Shown piece by piece: positions 1 to 5,629 of a DNA stretch of 9,910 nt. This DNA comes from Piscirickettsiaceae bacterium. GTDB taxonomy: Bacteria > Pseudomonadota > Gammaproteobacteria > Thiomicrospirales > Thiomicrospiraceae. The notes beneath the pieces are model-generated. The model did no database searches and was not told the origin of the DNA. It worked only from the letters and a program-made list of their open reading frames with translations. Positions within the stretch are counted from its first letter, which is position 1. Every line of letters begins with the position of its first letter. A program made the position numbers and the translations under genes. The DNA is taken from positions 1-9,910 of the forward strand of contig JAASTL010000016.1 in NCBI GenBank assembly GCA_021767305.1, given 5' to 3'.

Positions 1-1
1 A

Positions 2-628
2 TCGGTACCCGCTGAAACGCAACTCATGATTCCTTATATGAAAGATACCTTTATCGAATTAGGAATGTGGACAGTGGTATTGAGCTATTTTGTCATAGTG
101 GGTACTTCAAATGCCGTCAATCTAACCGATGGTTTGGACGGTTTGGCGATTATGCCAACCGTTATGATTGCCGGTGCATTGGGCGTGTTCGCGTATCTTT
201 CTGGGCATGTCTATTTTGCCGATTATTTGAATATTCCCTATATTCCCGGTGTAGGAGAACTCACCATTTTAGCGGCGGCCTTGGTGGGCGCTGGTTTGGG
301 TTTTCTTTGGTTTAATGCGCACCCGGCACAAGTGTTTATGGGTGATGTTGGTTCCTTGGCAATTGGTGCGACTTTAGGTGGCATGGCGGTGGCGGTAAAA
401 CAGGAACTGGTACTCTTTATTATGGGTGGGATTTTTGTTGCTGAAACCATCTCCGTTATTTTGCAAGTAGGTTCTTTTAAGTTACGTGGTAAACGTATTT
501 TCTTGATGGCACCATTACACCATCATTATGAACAAAAAGGCTGGCATGAATCGCAAGTGATTGTGCGTTTCTGGGTTATTACCATTATTTTGGTGCTGAT
601 TGGTCTAGCGAGTTTAAAACTGCGTTAA
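2..628 (+). CDS. mraY: Phospho-N-acetylmuramoyl-pentapeptide transferase, C-terminal part (5' truncated by window edge)
   Basis: MraY transfers phospho-MurNAc-pentapeptide from UDP to undecaprenyl phosphate at the inner membrane, giving lipid I. The frame is open from base 2 with no stop, so the true start lies upstream. About 208 residues are present, against about 360 for the whole protein, so roughly the C-terminal 60% is here. Family motifs are visible: [10 protein letters not shown] (from nt 119), FMGDVGS with a catalytic Asp (nt 335-355) and the HHH motif of APLHHHYE (nt 518-526). Several hydrophobic membrane segments lie between them. The Asp-Asp pair of the N-terminal half is outside the window. 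The gene ends [24 protein letters not shown], as in Escherichia coli. murD follows after 36 bp, the normal dcw order. Identification is by motif and direct resemblance to E. coli MraY; nothing looks damaged. Confidence 0.97.
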   Translation, partial: SVPAETQLMIPYMKDTFIELGMWTVVLSYFVIVGTSNAVNLTDGLDGLAIMPTVMIAGALGVFAYLSGHVYFADYLNIPYIPGVGELTILAAALVGAGLGFLWFNAHPAQVFMGDVGSLAIGATLGGMAVAVKQELVLFIMGGIFVAETISVILQVGSFKLRGKRIFLMAPLHHHYEQKGWHESQVIVRFWVITIILVLIGLASLKLR

Positions 629-664
629 TGGCATGAATAAAACGGGTTGTTAGGAAAGAAATAG

Positions 665-2047
665 ATGAATCTAGTAGCAGGTTTAGGCATTACAGGGCAG
701 TCGGTACTGCGATATTTTAAGTCTCAGCAAGAGCCATGTTTGGCTTTTGATACTCGCCAAGATTATGATTTAAGTGCTCTTAAAGAACAGTTTCCTGAAG
801 TGCAATTTGCGCAAGGCGAAGTCCCAACCGAGTGGTTGACCAAATTTGATAATGTCATTTTGAGTCCGGGTATTTCCAAACGTGAACCTTGGGTTGTCAG
901 TCTAAAAAAGTTAGGCAAACAGATTATTGGCGATATTGAGCTTTTTGCACGTGCCGTGGGTAAACCGGTGGTCGGTATTACCGGATCAAATGGCAAAAGT
1001 ACCGTTACCACTATTACGGGTAGGGCTCTGCAACAAGCAGGCTATAGTGTGGGAGTTGGCGGTAATATTGGTCAACCGGCATTAGATTTGTTGATTGATG
1101 ACCACGATTACGATGTGTTTGTTTTAGAACTTTCTAGTTTTCAACTAGAAACGACCTATTCTTTAACTACCGCCTCGGCAACCATTCTAAATATTTCAGA
1201 AGATCACATGGATCGTTATGTGGGTATTGAAGATTATATTCAAGCTAAAACCAAAGTATTTGCGCAAGCCGATTTAGCTGTTATTCCCGCAGGTTTAGGA
1301 GAGAAAGGCTTAATTCATCACGAAAAGATAGCGCATTTCTGCACTTCTCCAGAGAGTATTAAAGCGGACTACGATTATGGTGTGATGCACCATCAAGGAG
1401 AGCCTTGGTTGGGTTATGGTAAGACGCCTGTAATTCCCGCCTCTTGTATGAAACTGCAAGGTAAGCATCATCAACTTAATGCCTTAGCTATGATGGCTTT
1501 GTGTCGTCCGTTTGATGTTGCTGCTGAGCATTTTGCTTATGTGCTGGAAAACTTTGCCGGCCTACCGCACCGCACTGAGTTGGTACTAGTGCACAATGGC
1601 GTGACTTGGATTAATGATTCAAAAGGAACCAATGTAGGCGCAACACTCACCGCTTTAATGAGTTTAGGTGATCAAATCCCCGGAAAGATTATTTTACTGG
1701 CCGGTGGAGTGAGTAAAGATGCCGATTTTAAAGCCTTGCAAGCCCCCATATTGGATTACTGCCGAGAGGTCATTTTATTTGGACGTGACCAACAACAGAT
1801 TGCAGATGACTTAGAAATCGAACAATTAAATACTGATGTTCAGCTACAACAGGTAGACGATTTAGCCACGGCAGTTGGTTTGGCCTTAGAAAGTGCTCAG
1901 CCAGAAGATTGTGTTTTGTTCTCACCCGCTTGTGCGAGTTTTGATCAATTTAATAACTACATGCATCGTGGCGATAGCTTTGCAGACCTAGTTGAACAGG
2001 CTTGTGGGGTGAGTAGTGGTGTAAATAACGGCGTTAGTGAAGGCTAA
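665..2047 (+). CDS. murD: UDP-N-acetylmuramoyl-L-alanine--D-glutamate ligase
   Basis: Cytoplasmic Mur ligase that adds D-glutamate to UDP-MurNAc-L-Ala using ATP. The 460 residues fit the family (E. coli 438). Visible elements: N-terminal UDP-binding glycine motif GLGITG (6-11), ATP P-loop GITGSNGKSTVTT (104-116, Lys111), LELSSFQLE (154-162, Glu155), EDHMDRY (179-185, His181), Lys195 at the position of the carbamylated lysine, GLPHR (299-303), NDSKGTN (317-323, Asp318). The odd feature is GKHHQLNALA (266-275). The family has GxHNxxN here, and the first Asn (E. coli Asn268) is His269, while the second Asn (Asn272) is kept. The last 13 or so residues are a Gly/Ser/Asn/Val-rich tail beyond the usual end. 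The ATG has AGGAAAG 7-8 nt upstream. The stop abuts the ftsW start, so translation is probably coupled. Confidence 0.97.
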   Translation: MNLVAGLGITGQSVLRYFKSQQEPCLAFDTRQDYDLSALKEQFPEVQFAQGEVPTEWLTKFDNVILSPGISKREPWVVSLKKLGKQIIGDIELFARAVGKPVVGITGSNGKSTVTTITGRALQQAGYSVGVGGNIGQPALDLLIDDHDYDVFVLELSSFQLETTYSLTTASATILNISEDHMDRYVGIEDYIQAKTKVFAQADLAVIPAGLGEKGLIHHEKIAHFCTSPESIKADYDYGVMHHQGEPWLGYGKTPVIPASCMKLQGKHHQLNALAMMALCRPFDVAAEHFAYVLENFAGLPHRTELVLVHNGVTWINDSKGTNVGATLTALMSLGDQIPGKIILLAGGVSKDADFKALQAPILDYCREVILFGRDQQQIADDLEIEQLNTDVQLQQVDDLATAVGLALESAQPEDCVLFSPACASFDQFNNYMHRGDSFADLVEQACGVSSGVNNGVSEG

Positions 2048-3286
2048 GTGATGTTGCAGGATTGGAGAGTAAAGCAGCAACAGTGGCCAATGGATTTTTG
2101 GTTGTTAGGCTTGCTTACCGTGCTTATTGGTATTGGTCTGACTATGGTTGCCTCCAGTTCGGTTGCTATCAGTCAAATGCGTTTTGGTAACCCGGATCAC
2201 TACTTCTACCGTCAGCTTTTTTCTATGGCTTTAGGCGCTGTTGCCGCTTATATATTTTTTCAAATCCCGTTGAGTTTTTGGGAAAAACATCGCGGTAAAC
2301 TGTTTTTATTTGCTATTTTCTTATTGATAGCAGTACTCATATTTGGTCGTGAAATCAACGGGAGTAAGCGCTGGTTACCGCTGGTAGTAATGAATTTCCA
2401 GCCGTCTGAATTTATGAAGCTCGCTATAGTGGTGTTTATGGCGGGTTATTTGAACCGTCACTCATCCGCCGTGAAAGAAGATTTCCAAGCTGTTATTCGT
2501 CTTGCTTTGCCTTTCGGCATTATGGCGATTTTATTATTGATGGAGCCGGACTACGGAAGTACCTTGGTTATTGCCGTAATTATTACGGGCATGCTTTTAA
2601 TTGCCGGAGCGCCGTGGCGTTATTTTGTATTGACGGTTTTACCTATGGTGACCATTCTGGTGGCATTGGTAGTGACCTCCAAATACCGTATGGCGCGTAT
2701 CAGTAGCTTTTTAGACCCTTGGCAAGATCCTTTTGGCAGTGGTTATCAACTTACTCAAGCATTGATAGCCTCAGGTAGTGGAAATTGGTTTGGCAACGGA
2801 CTCGGTGCTTCTGTACAAAAACTGCTTTATCTGCCCGATGCGCATACGGATTTTCTATTTTCTATTTATGCCGAAGAGTTCGGTTTTATCGGGGTTGTTT
2901 TTTTAATTGCACTCTATGTGGCGATTTTGTACCGTCTATTCCGCATTGGGCATAAAGCACTTGAAGCGAATCACTTTTTTGGTGGCATGATTAGTTACGG
3001 AATTGGTATTTGGATTATTTTGCAGGCTGGTATCAATATCGGGGTGAATTTAGGCGCTTTCCCAACCAAAGGTTTAACCTTGCCATTTATGAGTTATGGG
3101 GGCAGTAGTGTATTGTTATTGAGTATCGCTTTGGCCGTGGTGTTTAGAGTGGACTATGAAACTCGATTCCATCCACGTGAATCGGAAGCCGATACCAGTG
3201 AAGAATCAGAAAATGCTGAGCCAAAAACCAAGTCAAAACCACGACGTCGACGCGCAAAACAAGATTTGGGTGTTGCAGGTAGTTAA
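2048..3286 (+). CDS. ftsW: Peptidoglycan glycosyltransferase FtsW (SEDS family, cell division)
   Basis: FtsW is the integral-membrane SEDS glycosyltransferase that polymerises septal glycan from lipid II together with FtsI. The 412 residues contain about ten hydrophobic segments and the family motifs NGSKRWLP (104-111), QPSEFMKLA (118-126), PDAHTDFLFSIYAEEFG (263-279, with the conserved Asp268 of the HTDF loop) and KGLTLPFMSYGGSS (341-354). Residues 371-412 form a charged cytoplasmic tail, acidic first and then a KSKPRRRRAK basic patch. Start choice: GTG at 2048 directly follows the murD stop, and ATG at 2051 is the next codon. GAAGG at 2039-2043 lies 4 nt from the GTG but 7 nt from the ATG, so ATG 2051 is the likelier start, removing one residue. 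murG follows after 28 bp. FtsW rather than RodA is supported by its dcw position and motifs. Confidence 0.96.
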   Translation: MMLQDWRVKQQQWPMDFWLLGLLTVLIGIGLTMVASSSVAISQMRFGNPDHYFYRQLFSMALGAVAAYIFFQIPLSFWEKHRGKLFLFAIFLLIAVLIFGREINGSKRWLPLVVMNFQPSEFMKLAIVVFMAGYLNRHSSAVKEDFQAVIRLALPFGIMAILLLMEPDYGSTLVIAVIITGMLLIAGAPWRYFVLTVLPMVTILVALVVTSKYRMARISSFLDPWQDPFGSGYQLTQALIASGSGNWFGNGLGASVQKLLYLPDAHTDFLFSIYAEEFGFIGVVFLIALYVAILYRLFRIGHKALEANHFFGGMISYGIGIWIILQAGINIGVNLGAFPTKGLTLPFMSYGGSSVLLLSIALAVVFRVDYETRFHPRESEADTSEESENAEPKTKSKPRRRRAKQDLGVAGS

Positions 3287-3314
3287 AGCTTAAAATTTCC
3301 TTAATAACAGAGTC

Positions 3315-4418
3315 ATGACTGAGGCCAAGTCAATGAGTGAAAAGAACTCCAATCCAAGTAAAAAAACGGTGTTAATTATGGCAGGTGGTACCGGTGGGCA
3401 TGTTTTCCCAGGTATTGCTTTGGCTCAGTCTTTAACTGAAAGAGGGGTTGATTGCGTTTGGCTGGGCACACAAGGTGGTATGGAAGAGACCTGGGTCAAA
3501 AACGCGCAGCTTCCGTTTTATAAAATTACTATCAAAGGCTTACGAGGTAATGGTCTAAAAGGTTGGTTATTAGCGCCTTTCAATATTTTAAGAGCTTGGA
3601 ATCAAGCACGTAAAATCATGCAAAAAGTTAAGCCTGATTTAGTCTTGGGAATGGGCGGGTTTGTCTGTGGGCCGGGTGGTATGGCGGCTAAATCTCTTGG
3701 GATTACTTTAGCTTTACATGAGCAAAATGCGATCCCAGGTTTAACCAATAAATTGTTGGCCCCCTTGGCTAAAAAAGTCTTTACCGCCTTTCCGCAAAAT
3801 ATTATTAAGGGCAAACAGGTTCAAAACATTGGTAATCCGGTGCGTGCCGGACTGGAAGATATTGAAATTGTTGAAAACACGCAGCCCTGCCACCTTTTGG
3901 TTTTGGGGGGGAGCCGTGGTGCTTTGGCATTAAATGAAACTTTGCCCAAAGCACTCGCTTTAATGGATGAAGAGCATCGCCCAGTGGTTAAGCATCAAAC
4001 GGGTGAGAAGACTTTGGAACAGGCCAAACAAGCTTATGCTGAGGCAGGTGTGGCGGCTGAAGTGACTCCGTTTATTGATAATATGCTCGTTGCCTATGCT
4101 CAGGCCGATATGTTGTTGTGTCGTTCTGGTGCTTTGACGGTAAGTGAGTTGATGGCGGTTGCCAGACCTGCGATTATGGTGCCTTATCCACATGCCGTGG
4201 ATGATCATCAAACCGCCAATGCGCAAGCCTTGGTTGAATTGCAAGGCGGTCAAGTTATTCAACAAACAGAACTAACCCCAGAGCGCTTAGCTGAAGCTTT
4301 AATGGCTTGGTGTATGAATAGTGAACGTCGCGTTAAAGCTTCGCAATCGATTCGAGAGCAAGCGCCAACTAAAGCGACTGAAAAAATTACCGATGAACTG
4401 CTCAACCTAATGAACTAA
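3315..4418 (+). CDS. murG: UDP-GlcNAc:undecaprenyl-PP-MurNAc-pentapeptide GlcNAc transferase
   Basis: MurG is the peripheral inner-membrane GT28 transferase that adds GlcNAc to lipid I to make lipid II. It has 367 residues (E. coli 355). Motifs: N-terminal glycine loop AGGTGGHVFPG (23-33), LGMGGFVCGPGG (111-122), HEQNAIPGLTNK (135-146), GNPVR (173-177), second glycine loop GGSRGA (198-203), and the UDP-GlcNAc-binding region CRSGALTVSEL (269-279) through PYPHAVDDHQTANA (290-303). Start choice is uncertain. ATG 3315 has no clear ribosome site. ATG 3333 (Met7) has GAGG at 3321-3324 with an 8-nt spacing and gives a length closer to the family, so 3333 is the better guess. An Arg/Lys/Asn-rich N-terminal extension precedes the first strand either way. 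Unusually for the dcw cluster, murC does not follow. Confidence 0.97.
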   Translation: MTEAKSMSEKNSNPSKKTVLIMAGGTGGHVFPGIALAQSLTERGVDCVWLGTQGGMEETWVKNAQLPFYKITIKGLRGNGLKGWLLAPFNILRAWNQARKIMQKVKPDLVLGMGGFVCGPGGMAAKSLGITLALHEQNAIPGLTNKLLAPLAKKVFTAFPQNIIKGKQVQNIGNPVRAGLEDIEIVENTQPCHLLVLGGSRGALALNETLPKALALMDEEHRPVVKHQTGEKTLEQAKQAYAEAGVAAEVTPFIDNMLVAYAQADMLLCRSGALTVSELMAVARPAIMVPYPHAVDDHQTANAQALVELQGGQVIQQTELTPERLAEALMAWCMNSERRVKASQSIREQAPTKATEKITDELLNLMN

Positions 4419-4433
4419 GTAAATGAATGAGTT

Positions 4434-4461
4434 TGAGTAAATATAGTCGACTCAATATTTA
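4434..4461 (+). promoter_or_regulatory. AT-rich dyad and weak promoter-like element between murG and the SDR gene
   Basis: The 83-bp gap holds nested inverted repeats: TAAATAT (4438-4444) with ATATTTA (4455-4461), and TGAGT (4434-4438) with ACTCA (4450-4454), around the palindrome AGTCGACT (4445-4452). The same stretch offers a poor sigma-70 match, TTGAGT (4433-4438) and TATTTA (4456-4461) with a 17-bp spacer. It has no T-tract, so it is not a terminator. It could be a small operator or a weak internal promoter, or chance in AT-rich DNA. Confidence 0.2.
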
Positions 4462-4501
4462 ACGCACATCCAAAATCATCAAACAATCAAACAGGCGAGT
4501 T

Positions 4502-5281
4502 ATGAAAGGGCTTAAGGATAAACGTATTTTAATTACTGGCGCATCAAGCGGCATTGGTGCTGGTATGGCACGAGTCTTGGCACGGGAAGGTTGTAAGTTG
4601 GTGTTACATTACAATCGTAATGAAACCGGTATTGAGAAAACTTTAGCGGATGTAACAGCTTTAGACGCTAAGGCTAGTGTTTTACGATGTGATTTTCGCC
4701 AATTAGATAAAATCAATGATTTTTTCCAGCAAGCTTGGCAACAGTTTGGTGGCTTAGATGGCTTAGTCAATAATGCCGGTATTGTAACTAAAACCGTGGC
4801 TTTAAAAGATCCATTGGGAGAAAAGTTTGCCGATACCTTGACCGTTAATTTACATGCGCCTTATCAACTGAGTACGGCCTTTGCCAAAGCGTGTATTGAT
4901 GCAAAACAGGGCGGTGCCATTGTGAATAACAGTAGTATTCACGGTCAGGCAACTTGCGAATGGTTTTCTGCTTATGCGGCTTCTAAAGCGGGTTTAGATG
5001 CCATTACTAAAGTGCAAGCAGCCGAGTGGGGTCGTTATGGTATTCGTGTTAATGTGCTTGCTCCTGGGGTTGTGCCGGTTGAGCGCACCTTTAGTATTCT
5101 GAATAAACCGGAAATGGAAAAAGAGTGGTGTGGACGTATGCCCACCGGTCGTTATGGCACAACCGAAGATATGGGGGAAGCGACCGCATTTTTGTTATCC
5201 GAAAGTGCAGCGTGGATGACCGGCTCGGTCATGACAGTTGATGGCGGTTTAATTGCGCGAGGTAATTACCCGGTAAGATAA
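4502..5281 (+). CDS. SDR-family oxidoreductase, NADP-type, substrate unknown
   Basis: Classical short-chain dehydrogenase/reductase of 259 residues, a standard length. The Rossmann motif TGASSGIG is at 12-19, NNAG at 90-93, the structural Asn in TVNLH at 116, and the catalytic set is Ser145, Tyr158 and Lys162 (YAASK). The C-terminal part has VLAPGVV (185-191) and MTGSVMTVDGG (239-249), common in glucose-1-dehydrogenase and 3-oxoacyl-ACP reductase-like members. Strand beta-2 ends LHYNRN with no Asp and with an Arg, which in this family favours NADP(H) over NAD(H); this is inference. The start has AGG at 4493-4495, 6 nt upstream. It sits 83 bp after murG and before a terminator, so it may be the last gene of the dcw transcript. 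The fold does not identify the substrate. FabG and pteridine-reductase roles are possible, but the TGxxxRxG form typical of pteridine reductases is missing. Confidence 0.9.
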   Translation: MKGLKDKRILITGASSGIGAGMARVLAREGCKLVLHYNRNETGIEKTLADVTALDAKASVLRCDFRQLDKINDFFQQAWQQFGGLDGLVNNAGIVTKTVALKDPLGEKFADTLTVNLHAPYQLSTAFAKACIDAKQGGAIVNNSSIHGQATCEWFSAYAASKAGLDAITKVQAAEWGRYGIRVNVLAPGVVPVERTFSILNKPEMEKEWCGRMPTGRYGTTEDMGEATAFLLSESAAWMTGSVMTVDGGLIARGNYPVR

Positions 5282-5309
5282 TTTTTATCGAAATCAATAA
5301 TAGGTTTTT

Positions 5310-5349
5310 AAAAAGGCTCTTGGTCATTTAATGATTAAGAGCCTTTTTT
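5310..5349 (+). terminator. Strong rho-independent terminator after the SDR gene
   Basis: AAAAAGGCTCTT (5310-5321) pairs with AAGAGCCTTTTT (5337-5348). The pairing continues inward through two G-U pairs and TCAT/ATGA, giving a stem of about 18 bp with a 3-nt loop, followed by six T. The upstream A-run means it could also terminate transcription coming from the other side. It begins 29 bp after the SDR stop and separates the dcw block from the chemoreceptor gene. Confidence 0.93.
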
Positions 5350-5389
5350 GTTTTATCTAATGTTTTGTTTAATGTTTGATGTACTGCCT

Positions 5390-5425
5390 AGTTTGTTATT
5401 TGGTTTGTTATTTGGTTTGTTGTTT
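5390..5425 (+). repeat. Three tandem 12-bp repeats, GGTTTGTTATTT
   Basis: Three adjacent copies: AGTTTGTTATTT (5390-5401), GGTTTGTTATTT (5402-5413) and GGTTTGTTGTTT (5414-5425), with a partial fourth (GGATT) after. The first two differ at one base, and the third differs at one base from the second. They lie in a T/G-rich non-coding tract, 38-73 bp upstream of a sigma-54-like element. They could be repeated binding sites or simple slipped-strand expansion. Confidence 0.8.
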
Positions 5426-5462
5426 GGATTATAAGGTATTGAAATTTTTGCCACTATTTTTA

Positions 5463-5478
5463 TGGCATCTGTTTTGCT
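5463..5478 (+). promoter_or_regulatory. Sigma-54-like (-24/-12) promoter candidate for the chemoreceptor gene
   Basis: The sequence TGGCATCTGTTTTGCT matches the RpoN consensus TGGCACG-N4-TTGCW at all key positions except two at the end of the -24 box. The diagnostic GG (5464-5465) and GC (5476-5477) are separated by exactly 10 bp. Transcription would begin near 5489, giving a leader of about 140 nt. Flagellar and chemotaxis genes in several gammaproteobacteria depend on RpoN, which fits. The match was found by eye and is unproven. Confidence 0.42.
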
Positions 5479-5533
5479 AAAGCTGTGTTATTCAATTTAA
5501 TTTAGGGTTTTTCGCTTGATTTCTGAGGAAGTT

Positions 5534-5561
5534 TTGACGAAAAATCGACAACGATTTTAGT
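5534..5561 (+). promoter_or_regulatory. Sigma-70-like promoter candidate for the chemoreceptor gene
   Basis: TTGACG (5534-5539, 5 of 6 to consensus) and TTTAGT (5556-5561, 4 of 6) are 16 bp apart. The start would be near 5568, inside the left arm of the following stem-loop. It competes with the sigma-54-like site as the explanation for expression; both may be used. Confidence 0.3.
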
Positions 5562-5603
5562 GGCTTATTAACTGTATTTTCCAAAAAAACTACAGTTTAA
5601 GCC
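5562..5603 (+). promoter_or_regulatory. Stem-loop in the chemoreceptor gene leader
   Basis: GGCTTA (5562-5567) and AACTGTA (5570-5576), interrupted by a TT bulge, pair with TACAGTT (5591-5597) and TAAGCC (5598-5603): 13 bp in all. The 14-nt loop is TTTTCC followed by an A-run, so the T's and A's could add weak inner pairs. No T-tract follows, so it is not an intrinsic terminator. It ends 26 nt before the start codon and may affect mRNA stability or translation, or be a DNA operator. Confidence 0.5.
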
Positions 5604-5604
5604 C

Positions 5605-5618
5605 CAACATAGATGTTG
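5605..5618. promoter_or_regulatory. Perfect 6-bp dyad CAACAT-AG-ATGTTG before the chemoreceptor start
   Basis: A 6-bp inverted repeat with a 2-bp centre, too tight for a good RNA hairpin, so if functional it is more likely a protein-binding dyad. It ends 11 nt before the ATG, covering the place where a Shine-Dalgarno sequence would be expected. Chance cannot be excluded for a 14-bp element. Confidence 0.3.
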
Positions 5619-5629
5619 ATTAATAACTT

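Noticed and set aside
3960..4265. 101-codon open frame on the minus strand inside murG
   Set aside because: It lies wholly under a well-supported gene, its protein has no recognisable features and no ribosome site context; a shadow frame.
4502..5281. Horizontal acquisition of the SDR gene
   Set aside because: Base composition and codon use look like the flanking genes by eye, and no mobile element, repeat or tRNA borders it; only the gene order is unusual.
5390..5425. Possible CRISPR array
   Set aside because: The 12-bp units are directly adjacent with no spacers, too short for CRISPR repeats, and no cas genes are present.
5562..5603. Intrinsic terminator or attenuator before the chemoreceptor gene
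   Set aside because: The stem is followed by GCCCC-type sequence rather than a T-tract, so it would not terminate by the intrinsic mechanism.
5282..5629. Possible small gene or RNA gene in the 348-bp gap
   Set aside because: No open frame with a start and ribosome site on either strand worth calling, and no tRNA or known RNA fold; the gap is explained by a terminator and promoter-type elements.
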